From positions 1,054,001-1,118,000 of the forward strand of contig JAJFPB010000012.1 of NCBI GenBank assembly GCA_020881915.1: a DNA stretch of 64,000 nucleotides, given 5' to 3'. Position 1 is the first letter of the stretch. The number at the start of each line of letters is the position of its first letter. Below the pieces are notes generated by a model. That model saw only the letters and a program-made list of their open reading frames with translations. It did no database searches and was not told the DNA's origin. Source of the DNA: Paramyrothecium sp. XJ0827. Lineage: Eukaryota; Ascomycota; Sordariomycetes; Hypocreales; Stachybotryaceae. Shown here in pieces: positions 46,934-57,904 of the stretch. The position numbers and the translations under genes were made by a program.

Positions 46934-48834
46934 CTAGCTCGGGATGATTGGTAGCGAAATGTAGCTCTGGTGATCCGGTCCAAAATGAATGTGATTCTGT
47001 CCTTGGAACACCTCAACAGATCTATTGCAGAAAAGTGTTAGTTTGAAGAGTCTTAATGACGAAGCTGTGCAGTGTGGTAGTCCTTACCTGTCAAGAGGAT
47101 CGTTATGCAAAAATATGCCTGATCCTTGCGTGTCTCCGGACGCAACCTCAAACACAAGCCTTCCGCCTTTCTCCACCACAACGTTTGTTGGCCACACCTC
47201 CACATCAACAGGATACACTTCACCTAAGTTCACAGGTTGAACGTCCTTGCTGGTGTATGCTCGATGCGGCAGCCACTCTTGGTGCTTGGGGCTGGCCTCG
47301 TCGACTTTCCGCAGAGAGACACGCAGCCAACCTTTTGTCAATGGAACGGGATCACCGGCCGTACCGGTATAGAATATTTCGTTGCCGTCGGGTCCCAAGT
47401 GACGTAGCGTGACAAACAAATCGATGTCGCTCGGGGTGATGCTACCCTCATCGCCAGTCACGGACACATTCAGCCGTGCAATGATGTGACCGGTGATTTC
47501 TGTTTCCTCCTCAAAAGGGTTTGTGGTAAACTGCAACAGCTGTGGGGCATCGAGTGTGCCAAGCGCGCGATACGAGACCTTTCCTTTGTCCCGCGCTGCA
47601 GCTTCATTTGAGCTGAGGGCTAGTTCAGGCGTGAGGAAGAACTTTGTGTATTTTGTTCGCGCAATCGGCCACTCATTCTCCAATCGTCGAGTGAAAGCCT
47701 TCTCCTTTGCCGCGTCGTTAAATCCCATATTGCCTTTGCGTAGTACCAGGTCGACTGGTGGGATTTTGCCCTCTTCGGACCATCCTACCTTGTCTTCTCC
47801 CTTCAAGAACGCATCGAGGAAGCTCTTCTGGATCTCGACCTCTTCCTCGTAGTAGAACGGCAGGTCGTGTCGTCCAGTAATCATGCGTAAGTACTTGAAC
47901 TTGGACCCAGCGTGCGTGAACCCCTCAACATTACCACGAAGATGTAGTAGTATGCCTCCCCAGTTGCCGACGGAGAGCAGCGGAACCTCAATGTCACTTA
48001 ACTCAAAATCCTTGGACGCATAATAGTCGTCGTCCAAGAAGCGATTCTTCTGATTATCCACCGTTTGATCCCGCCTATTAGCTTCAAGCTCTTCATTCGA
48101 GAGGTCGCCCTCGATAGTGTCTGGACCCCAATTACGTGCACTTCTCCCTGGCCGGCCGTACTGGTTGGTGATGACTTGTCTGTTCCACCAAAAGTCGATG
48201 AAGGAATTGGAAAAAATTCCTCCATGACGGCACCTGTCCCGATAGTAATCCGACATGCCTTCCCATGGGATTATTGCTGCGAGACCCTTGGGCCTTCTTG
48301 CTGCGACGCGCCACTGGCTTCCAGCGTAGTAGCTAATTCCAAGCAGGCCGACCTTGCCGGATGACCATGGCTGCGCCGCAGCCCATTCCACGACGTCAAA
48401 GAATGCCTCGCTTGTTCCTCGTGACATCGTGTCGAGAACTCCTGGAGACTGGCCTAGGCCTCTCTCGTCTGCGCGAACAACCGCATAGCCGTGCTTAGTC
48501 CAAAAAGCTGGATCAGGTGTTTCCCAGGCTGAGTGTTCGGACTTGTGCTGGGGGTTGACCTCTGCGAATGATTTTGGGTGGAAGCTGATAAAGTGTCAGT
48601 AATCTAAGCAAACATGGGCATTAAACATGAGCATGCGTACTCTTTGTAGTGGATATCCTTGCCGTACGGCCCATATGTCACAATCACAGGCACGGGCAGT
48701 GTGGTTTTCGGCCGGTAGACGTTACACCGAACCAAGCCATGGCTGTTCTTCAGGCTCACCGTGGCATTCTGCTCAAAAACATATGGAAATGACGTGTCAT
48801 CCACCGAATGGAGATTTCTGATTGTGTTGGGCAT
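46934..48834 (-). CDS. CocE/NonD-type alpha/beta hydrolase (X-Pro dipeptidyl-peptidase S15-like)
   Basis: Serine hydrolase of about 592 residues in three exons: 48834-48641, 48584-47088 and 47021-46934. The short last exon encodes SVEVFQGQNHIHFGP and ends at TAG 46936-46934. The N-terminal core has VIVTYGPYGKD, then the alpha/beta-hydrolase segment with DERGLGQSPG. The nucleophile elbow is GISYYAG. A helical cap (DYYRDRCRHGGIFSNSF) follows. The C-terminal beta-sandwich matches the PepX C-terminal domain (LQFTTNPFEEETEITGHI). Relatives act as acyl or amide ester hydrolases rather than true peptidases. The N-terminus shows no clear signal peptide if MPNTIRN is used; upstream in-frame Mets to 49050 exist but the added sequence is not family-like. 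It is divergent from the FAD monooxygenase, so co-regulation is likely. Confidence 0.85.
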
Positions 48835-49227
48835 TGTGGTTTGTGAGAAGTGGATTGGCCCGTGCAACGCCTTCGCATGTGTTGCGGTCCGGATGATATG
48901 ATAATATATGCTGGGTGACATCTCCCAAGACAAATGCTTAAGTCCGATGCATATCCAGTCCCAGCCGAACCGTGACGTGGAGCCGAGAACCGGGAGTTGA
49001 GGGCCGGTGGTCGGGTACATGGGGGTCCGGCACCCGAAAGAGCGGAACAAAGACCTGCGAAATAGCCGTTTCTGGAATTGGGATCGATCGTTGAGTCATG
49101 AGGCCGGGCATTGTAAGTAAATTGTCCTTGGCATTTGAAATAATTGACCTGTCTTCAAGCTCTCAATCATAGCAATCGGATGTACACATGCAGTGATATG
49201 TGCTCAACAAAGAATACTGCTGTGCAA
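48835..49227. promoter_or_regulatory. Divergent promoter of hydrolase and monooxygenase genes
   Basis: About 390 bp shared by the divergent hydrolase (minus) and FAD monooxygenase (plus) genes. It contains an inverted GC-rich element, CCGAACCGTGACG, and CGGnnn triplets of the sort Zn2Cys6 proteins bind, but I cannot assign a specific operator. Confidence 0.3.
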
Positions 49228-51761
49228 ATGGAATCTCGACCTTTGAAGATCCTCATCGCAGGAGCGGGTTCGTATCTCCAAGTCAAGTGTATAACTGAAT
49301 GTCGATCTAACCTGAAGATTACAGGCATCGCAGGCCTCACAGCCGCTATCGGTCTGCGCCGCGAAGGCCATGAAGTGATTGTAAGCCAATTTTCATACAT
49401 AGGAAAGGGATCCGGAGTTCACTTCACTGATTTTGAAATAGCTATTTGAGAGATCCCATCTGGCTCAAGAAACTGCGGCTGCGATTCATTTGGCACCAAA
49501 CTGCCACAGCATCCTTCGCAGATTTGGCGTCTTCCCCGAAGCCTTTGGTGCGAATCCTATCCAAGGAGTAAGGACCAGCCTCCTTGGTCATGAAAATAAA
49601 TGATTAACAAACCAGATTGCAGAATACGATGGTACAGGAAACAAGACACTTGATGTGAATCTATCAGGTGCACTTGTCATTTGGGAGCAACCTTGGATGC
49701 TAACTCATCGTGCTCGACTACACGATGAATTGAAGAGTCTTGCAGTTCAGGAATCTGCACTCGGTATCCCGGCCTTGATCAAGACCTCCAGCAAGGTGGT
49801 AGAAGTTGATTGCTTGAATACTACCGTCAAGTTGTTGGATGGTTCAACGTTTACAGGAGATCTCATTCTGGGAGCCGATGGCGTCAGCGTAAGTCTTGAG
49901 ACGATGCCGAGCTTAAACTTCAATACTAACTGTGATGGCTAGTCGATTGTTAGAAGTGCAGTTGCAGGGCCAGAGATAAAACCGTATGGCTCCGGCAAGA
50001 GCGCCTTCAGGTTCTTGATCCCACGTCAGAAAATCCTCAGCAGCCCCCAAACGGAACATTTTCTCAGCCGCGATGGCTACATGTCAATGTGGCACGGGAA
50101 TGATCGAAGCCTAGTCATGTATCCTTGTGAAAACAATACTGTCATGAATTGTGCTGCGATCCACCCAAGCGAGCTTTCGAGCTCCGTGAACAAGGGCGGT
50201 GTGCATGACCATAACCTCGAGCTGGCGAACTTCTGCTGACTATACTCTAGGGTGGAGTTCGACTGCCAGCAAGCAACTGTTGTTAGATACCTACAGCGAG
50301 TTTGGACACGCTGTCATTTCTCTTCTTGATCTTGTGGACGAGGCCGACCTCAAGGTCTGGACATTGCTTGACATGGCTCAGCTCCCAACGTGGATCAACG
50401 CGCGTACGGCTTTGTTGGGTGATGCTGCGCATCCGTTTTTGCCATGTAAGTATATTTTTGCACCAATTAAAGCCAGTAGTATGCTCATAAACAGATAGTC
50501 CAAGGTCAAGGAGGCGGCATAGCGATTGAGGATGCGGCTTCAATCAGCGCTTTGTTACCCCAGGGCACCAAATGGGATGAAATCCCTCAGCGGCTTAAGC
50601 TATACGAAGCTGTACGTCGTGATAGGGCCCACACCATTCAAGAGTTCACTAGAAGGGCTGGAAACCTGGATGCGGTCGAGCGTAAAAAGTTCAACGGTGA
50701 GTGGCATGTTACTATCCGTTCTATCAGTTGCTGATGAGACTCAAGTGATGGAGTTCATGAATTACAACTTTGGCCACGACGAATATAGCCATTCCAAGCA
50801 CGCATTGAACAAGCTACTGTGGTCACAGGACAGCAGTGCCCGTTGGAACACCCCTGTCTCCTTTGGCCCTTTGCTAAAGCCTGATGGTTGTCAAGGGCAG
50901 GATGTGGTGGCGAGACACGGATCCACGTCGACCGAATACACAATTCGGTTCAAATCATCTGCAACCTACCTGAAGACCCTTTTCCCCAGTGACGCCTACA
51001 GCTTTGTCACCCCAGGTACTGTTGCTTACGCATCCTTCAAATATCGTCAAACGATTCAATCAGACCGTTACGGATTGCGAATCTTACAAACGTTGAGCTT
51101 TATTTTGCATCATGTTCAATACAAGAGAGCCGACGGAAACAAGATCGTCGGTTCGTTTCTGGCAGTCATGTTCACATCTGGTGATCGGATGCACAATGAG
51201 CTATCAAGTTTGGGCTTGCCCCTGGTCGAATGCAACTTCAATTCCACCAAACTCGGTAAAACACTCCACGTGGTTGGAGACTGGGCTGGAAAAACTTTCC
51301 TAAGGCTTGAAATTAACGGCCTTAATCCGGTTCAAAAAGACTCCCTGCCCATCAACGGAGAACCCAAGAATAGCGGTGGAAGTAATTTGAATGGAACACA
51401 GGCTGCTAACGGCATGACTGCTGGTCCAGAGAATGCGACAATGCCGTCTCGCGGACCCCCGAAAATCCCTGATGAAGAGGGCACCTTGTGGTACAACTAC
51501 ACTCCTGCAATAGGCGAACCAGAAGTCGCCGACGCAAAGTACAATGTTTTCGCACCTTTTGTCACATCTGATCAGGCGACGCCCTTTGAAGAAGCGTCTG
51601 GAGCTGGCGTGGATTTCTTTGATGGCAGTTGGGAGACTTTGCCTACTCTGCATCATGTTGCCAAAGGCTTGGCACAGGTTCCGATGTATAGCATTGTGCA
51701 GGTAAAGTCTGATATTGTACAAGGATCAAACGAATTCTTGCAGGCTAAGAAGGTTGAATGA
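49228..51761 (+). CDS. FAD-dependent aromatic monooxygenase fused to an acetoacetate decarboxylase-like domain
   Basis: About 719 residues in eight exons: 49228-49267, 49325-49380, 49442-49567, 49616-49888, 49943-50198, 50251-50445, 50499-50696 and 50746-51761, all in phase. The N-terminal half is a salicylate-hydroxylase-type flavoprotein. It has GAGIAGLTAAIGLRREGHEV across the first intron, the DG motif GADGVSS, and GDAAHPFLP followed by QGQGGGIAIEDA. The C-terminal half (from about residue 385) reads as the ADC beta-barrel fold: FGPLLKPDG, then ILHHVQYKRADG and GSFLAVMFTSGD...ELGLPL-type sequence, ending GTLWYNYTPAIGEPEVADAKY. A Gly/Asn/Pro-rich linker splits the ADC part. Expected chemistry: hydroxylation, perhaps decarboxylative, of an aromatic acid followed by decarboxylation or hydration of the product. 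The exact substrate is unknown. It converges on the FAH-family gene. Confidence 0.8.
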
Positions 51762-52004
51762 TTAAACTACACGGGAAGAAATAGGCCGAATTGGATGTTG
51801 AATTTTTCTTATAGTTTATACTTCTTTTTGCCGTCCTGCAAAAACTTGAGTAATTCTTGGGTGTCTAATCATAGAGTCGGAAGCTTTGCGCTTCATAGTA
51901 ATCAGGGTAGTCACACTCACCATAAAAGGTAATTGAAGGTATGGAAGATTTTTAATACTAATTCGAAGGGGATCAAAGCTATGTCTCGATAAGCGGTGCC
52001 ACCA

Positions 52005-53369
52005 CTAAATTTTCAGCCCACGCGCATCAACTATTCTACCAACGCAGTCTCCGAAACCAACACCAGCCACTGGTGTCCCGGCAAAAGCTGTTATTTTTAC
52101 AACATCTCCATCCTCGAGGTAAGTTCTCTTTGATCCATCTCTTAAAGTTAGAGGAATTGCGCCTCCTTCGGTCGCTTCTAACAGGCAGCCATGTGTCCCT
52201 ATCTTCGACCCACTGATGGTTCCGGTTGCAATGACATCTCCAGTACGCAAACCACTACCAGAACTAGCAGCATGGGCAATCATCTGTCTCGGAGACCAGT
52301 ACAGAGTCTGCAAATTGCTTGTGCCGGTCTTGGTTGCACCAGCACCGGTAACAATCTCAACCTCGACCGTTATATCAAATGTAGAATGTGTAGGATCTTG
52401 GACATAGCTTGCAATGCTCTCTTGTTTTGAATCGCCAGAGACGCGGAACGGCTGCAACGCATCTACCGTGACAACCCAGGGCGATATTGTTGTCCCAAAG
52501 CTCTTCCCATTGAAGGGCCCCAACGGTGGCATTTCAAGCGCTTGAATATCCCGAGCTTTGGGGAAGAAACTTGTCAGCTTGCTTTTCAGAAGGGGTTGGG
52601 ATATATGCCTACCACTCCAATCATTCAAGACTAAGAATCCGAAAATATGTTCATCCGCATCACTGGCATTGAGTGTCTGAGGCATGGGTAAAGCCTTGCC
52701 CACGACAGCAGCAAGCTCAACTTCATAATCCATCGTCTTTGAAGGCCCATGGGTGACAGTCGCGTCGGCCTTAGGGTCTGGAACCGCCGATTTGGCGAAC
52801 AAGTACCCGGTGGGCCGCTGGATGTCTGTGCCAGACACTACAATGGATCCTGCCCGGCCATGATATGCGATTGGCGCGTGGAAGAAGACTGGTGGCAGGC
52901 GATCACTTTTGGTGATTATACGGCCAGCATTCCTTACATGGTTAAGTGAACAAGAGTAATCTTGTCAGCGGATGTCAGTGGGAGCCATGCTAAAAGCTAT
53001 TAAGGTTGACTCACCCAGAAAATCGCCCACTTGGACAGGAATATGCATGGTGACTGCTTCAACTGGCTCTTTACTGCTCACAGGGAAGCCATCGAGTCCT
53101 TTAGTTCGGTAAACATCTTGGATTCGCCGCCGAACCGTCTGTTGAGCCAGCTTAGGAGTTGCCGCAAAAGCATTGAGGGTCGTCTGCTTGAATACACTCG
53201 CTGAAAGCCCCTCAATGCTCTGGAACAAATCACCATACAATTCCGAAAGGAATATGATATTGTCATGGATTCTTGACACAGGTTGTGGGCTGCTGTGTCT
53301 TTTGGATGAAGCAATGCCGAACGGGATATTGTCATTGGAGAAATGCTCTGTAAACACTGTTCCGGCCAT
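52005..53369 (-). CDS. Fumarylacetoacetase-family hydrolase
   Basis: C-C bond hydrolase that cleaves beta-diketo acids; classic FAH turns fumarylacetoacetate into fumarate and acetoacetate at the end of tyrosine or homogentisate breakdown. Two exons: 53369-53015 and 52960-52005, giving 436 residues, near the FAH norm. The N-terminal FAA_hydrolase_N part has FSNDNIPFGIASSK. The intron joins VGDFL to DYSCSLNHV, the metal/substrate region. Then come VFFHAPIAYHGRAGS and VSGTDIQRPTGY, and the metal-binding DYEVELAAVVG and NDWSGRHI. A separate copy probably serves housekeeping tyrosine catabolism; this one sits among ring-modifying genes and is divergent from the cupin. The start MAGTVFTEHF is chosen over the Met nine codons upstream because it matches the family N-terminus. 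Confidence 0.88.
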
Positions 53370-53684
53370 TATGCCTTGATTTGACTTGAAGGTCAAATTG
53401 ATGGATTCAATGCGTTATCGATGTGTTGACCGTAATTCGAGGGCTGACCATAATCTTTGTGACAGGCAACATACATAGAATGTATCACAACATCAAACGG
53501 CTGGATGTCCCGGCCTCGGGATCGGGACCCCCACCCTGGCTTTCCCGACTGTCACAAGTAACACTAACACTACTATCGGCCCCTCATTCTCGATGGATGC
53601 ATATCAAACAAAGCATCGGCCGATAGAGGAACCTTCTCCGCCAGACACATTTTCTTTGCCCAAACATTACCGGAACTCTTCATC

Positions 53685-54236
53685 ATGTCGGTTCAAGGCA
53701 AGCTAAGCCAGCCGCAGAGGATCATCACAACCCACGATGACAACGGCAAAGCAATTATCCACCCTGGGATCTCCACGGAAGCACCGTTCTATGAACTTTC
53801 TTCAAAAGACGCCAACTTCTGTCAAGCTTATGTCACCAAGACATTCCCTGTTGACCTTGCTGAGGATGCCGATGTCAAAGTCTACCAAAACTTCCTTGCG
53901 GATCCACCAGGTTTGACGGTCCGCGACGGCACAGTCCTCCGATATGTCGACATGTCTCCCGGCCTGGTGTCTCCCATGCACAGAACAGTCAGTCTTGACT
54001 ATGGTGTAGTTCTGGAAGGGGAGGTGGAACTCGTTTTGGATTCAGGAGAGACGAGACTTATGAAAAGAGGTGATGTTTGCATTCAGAGAGGAACGATGCA
54101 TGCATGGCGAAACACGAGTGATAAAGACTGGGCACGTATGCTGTATATTCTACAGCCTATCAATAAGATTCACTCAGGCAGCTCTGCATTGGAGGAGGAA
54201 TATGGAGGAATGCAAGGTGTCAAGAGATCTGAGTAG
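53685..54236 (+). CDS. Small cupin-domain protein
   Basis: Single-exon protein of 183 residues with one cupin_2 barrel. Visible pieces are LRYVDMSPGLVSPMHRTVSLDYGVVLEGEVELVLDSG and GDVCIQRGTMHAWRN, with potential metal ligands His in SPMHRT, Glu in LEGEVE and His in GTMHAW. This is the common fungal family near aromatic or polyketide clusters, in which decarboxylase, isomerase or oxygenase activities occur; the reaction here cannot be told. It is divergent from the FAH-family gene across 315 bp and on the same strand as the dioxygenase downstream. Confidence 0.8.
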   Translation: MSVQGKLSQPQRIITTHDDNGKAIIHPGISTEAPFYELSSKDANFCQAYVTKTFPVDLAEDADVKVYQNFLADPPGLTVRDGTVLRYVDMSPGLVSPMHRTVSLDYGVVLEGEVELVLDSGETRLMKRGDVCIQRGTMHAWRNTSDKDWARMLYILQPINKIHSGSSALEEEYGGMQGVKRSE

Positions 54237-54753
54237 TCAAATTGAACATTGTAAGCTTCCATGACAGCTATAGTATACGAAGCTGTTCCATAAAAAATGC
54301 CGCCTGATTAATCCGGCCTTTTCGAATGAAGGCAGAGAGAAGCGAAGGCATAGTCTCGTAGTTTCGAGTGACAATTGAAGCCTGGACACAACCCAGGAAA
54401 CTAGTGACGCATCTCCCATATGCCGAGCATCATTCCCGTAGGAGAGCCACTTGGTGGATACATGGACCGGTGGAGGAAATGACACTCTGCGTCACGAGTC
54501 ATATGCAATTCAGCTCATCAATCCCATAACACTAACGTACTCCCACTCAGGAGCCGAGCCGAGGGGATGTCTCCCTCGGGTCGAAGTGGAGACACATGCT
54601 CCCGAAACCCACCTCCGCATTACCCCACGTTCTTGAATCTGTATATGAGTGCCTAGATAGCAGTTGTCCATAGTGAACTAGATAACGAAACTTATTAGAA
54701 GAATTCCTACATTTTTACTGATTTAATATCTCATTCTATTGCAGTTCATAACA
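54237..54753. other. Intergenic region, promoter of the dioxygenase gene
   Basis: About 520 bp between the cupin and the dioxygenase, same strand. No coding sequence is supported. Confidence 0.4.
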
Positions 54754-55934
54754 ATGGGGCCCCCACGAGTTGATTTTGCAAGTGAGCTTTGGAAGAAGCC
54801 CAACCCAAACAGGGTCAACGTTACGAGACCGGCATGGGTACACTATGGGCATCTGGATCTCGAGAAGGTAAAACCTTGATCATGAAAAACAAAATATGAA
54901 TTAGAGGATAACACAATTGTAGGCTCGTAAGTTCATCCAGGATTTCGGGTTCGTTGAGGCAGGACGCACGTCCAACCCCGAACGCATTTTCTACAGGGGG
55001 TACAATGATCAGCCCGTACTCTACGTCTCAGAAAAGACCGATCAACCACTCTTCTTTGGTGGTGCTCTTGAAGCATCCTCACTAGAAGACCTTGAGAAGG
55101 CAGCCAGGCTACCTGGAGCTGGACCTATACGCGACTCAGACTTTCCGGGCGGGGGAAAGGTCGTGACCATCATCGACCCAGAGTATGTTCCGATCAATAT
55201 CGTTTATGGCTACCAGGCGGTACAGAGAGGCAAAGAGCCCCCTACTGTCAGCGCGATGAATGTTCCAAACGTATCGGATGATGCAAAACCGCGAAAGGGC
55301 ACATTTCAGCGAGTTCCTCCTGGCCCTGCTGCTGTTCACAAACTTGGTCATTTCGGCCACAAAGCAGCAGACATTGCTTCAATCTCTACGTGGTACCAGA
55401 CAAACTTCAACTTGAGGGCGGTTGACATCCAGGCCAATCCATTTGCGAAGGAAGTAGTACGTTCACTCATCCGGCGTGATATACAATGGTAATGGTCATT
55501 GCTAACAAAGACGCAAGGACATGGCAGTTTTTTACGACATCGACCTTGGTGAAAGATACCGGGACCACCACGCTTTCTTCCACTTTGCATTCTTTCCTGG
55601 CGAGAAATATCCTGGTCCCCACCATGCGTCTTTTGAAGTTCACGATTTTGACATCCAGCAGCAAGGGCATCATCATCTGCTGCGCCAGGGTTACACACTG
55701 ATGTGGGGACTAGGAAGACACAAGCTTGGTAGTCAAATTTTCGATTACTGGTATGATACGGATGGCTTTACAATTGAACATTACGCCGACGGGGATGTAA
55801 TCAACAACAACAATGCGCCAGAAAGACACGTGGTGGAAAGGATGGAAGAGTACACTATCTGGGGCGGCAAACTCAACCTCAAGGGCGCCTTTGAGGGTGA
55901 TGCCAGGCCAGCGGCCATTTCAATGGCTCATTGA
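54754..55934 (+). CDS. Extradiol (VOC-fold) ring-cleavage dioxygenase
   Basis: Non-haem Fe(II) dioxygenase of about 354 residues in three exons: 54754-54867, 54923-55456 and 55518-55934. Two vicinal-oxygen-chelate modules are visible. The first, metal-free, begins VHYGHLDLEKARKFIQDFGF. The second carries the likely metal ligands: His in VHKLGHFGHKAAD, His in HHASFEVHDFD and Glu in IEHYADGD, the 2-His-1-carboxylate set of 2,3-dihydroxybiphenyl or catechol 2,3-dioxygenases. The donor of intron 2 could be GTAGTA at 55454 or GTACGT at 55457; the latter is better and adds one Val. Extradiol cleavage is less usual in fungi than intradiol. With the neighbouring monooxygenase and FAH-family hydrolase it suggests hydroxylation, meta-cleavage and hydrolysis. 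Confidence 0.85.
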
Positions 55935-56902
55935 TGAACATGATGAATGGAAACAACAACATGCTCATTTCTATGCTATCATTCTATGTTGGATTGGGCG
56001 ATTAGTTGGCTTTGACATTGGTGGCAAAAGATTGTGAAGCTATTAGTTTATTCCGCGCATTCCTTTACTTTGCCTCATAACAGTCACATCGGTGAATGGT
56101 ATGAACATGATTCAAGAAATGGCACGGATCAGCCTAAGACCTGTGACGATTTAGAAATGGAGTGCTGGCTGTCCAGAAAAGCTGTAACACCGCTTGACGG
56201 GTGCATATTTACTGTTATTTCTTTCAACATCCACTTACTTAGTTTGTCGATGTATTGGAGTACAACGCAAGAACTCTGGGTGCCGAGGTACATCAGATGC
56301 TCACTGGCATTTGGCACAAGAGGTTGCTCAGATCCGCACACCATCCGATGTTTGCGGCAACACCAACATTGATAGCCCAAACTCACCGTGAAGGACGTGT
56401 TTACCCGTTATTAGACATGACCCAAGACGCCGGCAAACTCACTCGTCCACGGGTTTTTATCCACTCCTAATCTCTTTCGAACCGTTTGGACTCCTATTGG
56501 ATGGGGAGGAGAAGAAGACGCAAAAGAAGACACGAAAGAATATAAAATAACCGCCACCTAATTGGTGCTTGAACAAACGCTAGTCAACGAAACCAATGTC
56601 CTTTTCTCCACGAGGGAGAAGCGGCCCGAGATTGTGACACGGCCATTCCGATGTGATCAATGGCTCTCTAAATGATTCAGAGTCTATTTGAATCATTGAA
56701 CAGCTCCTCTTCTCTTCTCTATCTGTTCGATTTTACTACTCTCGGGGCACATGTTGACTCACAATTTCCTTTTCACGATCATGGGTTGGCAGCACATTGA
56801 CCCACAAGTTATTTATTCAATATTTTCAGCCTTTCCTCTCTGATGCTAACATCGAATCTTGGACCTGGCACCTTTTGATTATTACTCTCTGCTGGCAGCC
56901 AC
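55935..56902. other. Convergent intergenic region, no gene seen
   Basis: About 970 bp between the convergent dioxygenase and SDR genes. Short open frames only, with no domain or splice logic. Confidence 0.45.
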
Positions 56903-57904
56903 CTACTGGCCAATGAACTTCAGTGAGTCTTCCCAGAGACGCTTCTCGGCAACTGGGTCATAGGTGTGGCTGGCCCACCCAGGGCTCATCATCTGCCCGT
57001 CATCCTTGCCGCGCTCTGCCTCTCCACAGTTCTCCAGGTAGCGTCCTCCCTTATTCTCCCATTCCTGTCCAACTGCGGCAAGGACCGTAGTTGCAGCGCC
57101 CTGCGCAGGGGACTTGAATCCCTTGGAGAGTTCCTTGTTGCTCAAGATGGGCTCAAGAATAGCTTGTCCTCCCAAATTCCTCAGAAGGTCCGAAGCGATT
57201 TCACCCGGGTGGACACTTGTCGCGTGAAGTCCCTGGGACCCATAGCGTCGCTCCAGCTCGCTAGCCATGTATACGTTTGCGAGTTTTGAGTTTGCATATG
57301 CCAGCATATGCACGTATTCCGCCTTCTCGAAGTTGTAGTTATCACTGTCACTGAGTTGCTTTACAGTGCGGTGAGTGGATGAAGATACGTTGACAACCCT
57401 CGATTGCAACTCAGGAGTCGAGCTGGCCAGCAGAGCGGGCTTGAGGAGTTGGAAGAGGAGGAAATGGCCAAGGTGGTTAGTGGCGAAGTGTGTTTCAAAG
57501 CCGTCTTCGGTAAGTTCAAGGCTGGGGACCGCCATGATACCGGCATTGTTGATAAGGATGTTGACCTGGTTGTTGGTATCTGCAAGGATCTTTGCAGCAG
57601 CGGCCCGAACGCTGGCAAACGATGAAGTATCCACCTCGAGCAGGGAGACACGGTCCGACTTCAGTATCTCAGAGAGGTTGGATTCTGCTTTCTTGAGGTC
57701 TCGGCCAGTCAAGAAGAGAGTGGCACCCGTAGCGAACAACGCCTTTGCAGTCTCGGCCCCAATTCCACTAGACGCGCCAGTGATGACAATCACCTTGCCG
57801 ACGAGCTTTCCTTCAAGACCCTCATCTTGAACAATTTGCAATGCCGTAGGCCTGGCATCTCCAGGGCCCTGGGGGTCGGCGTGAACGGCAGCGTATCGAC
57901 TCAT
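56903..57904 (-). CDS. Short-chain dehydrogenase/reductase
   Basis: NAD(P)H-dependent oxidoreductase of 333 residues, classical SDR with an N-terminal extension, of the retinol-dehydrogenase/WWOX-like type common in fungi. The cofactor motif TGASSGIG is at about 42-49; NNAG is present (LINNAGIMAVPS). The catalytic Tyr-Lys lie in LAYANSKLANVY and the Ser in NVSSSTH. Met at 57904 (MSRYAAVH) is preferred; an in-frame Met at 57940 adds 12 residues. Single exon. The substrate is unknown. It is convergent with the dioxygenase and could supply redox steps to the neighbouring aromatic group, though this is only positional. Confidence 0.9.
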   Translation of the reverse strand: MSRYAAVHADPQGPGDARPTALQIVQDEGLEGKLVGKVIVITGASSGIGAETAKALFATGATLFLTGRDLKKAESNLSEILKSDRVSLLEVDTSSFASVRAAAAKILADTNNQVNILINNAGIMAVPSLELTEDGFETHFATNHLGHFLLFQLLKPALLASSTPELQSRVVNVSSSTHRTVKQLSDSDNYNFEKAEYVHMLAYANSKLANVYMASELERRYGSQGLHATSVHPGEIASDLLRNLGGQAILEPILSNKELSKGFKSPAQGAATTVLAAVGQEWENKGGRYLENCGEAERGKDDGQMMSPGWASHTYDPVAEKRLWEDSLKFIGQ

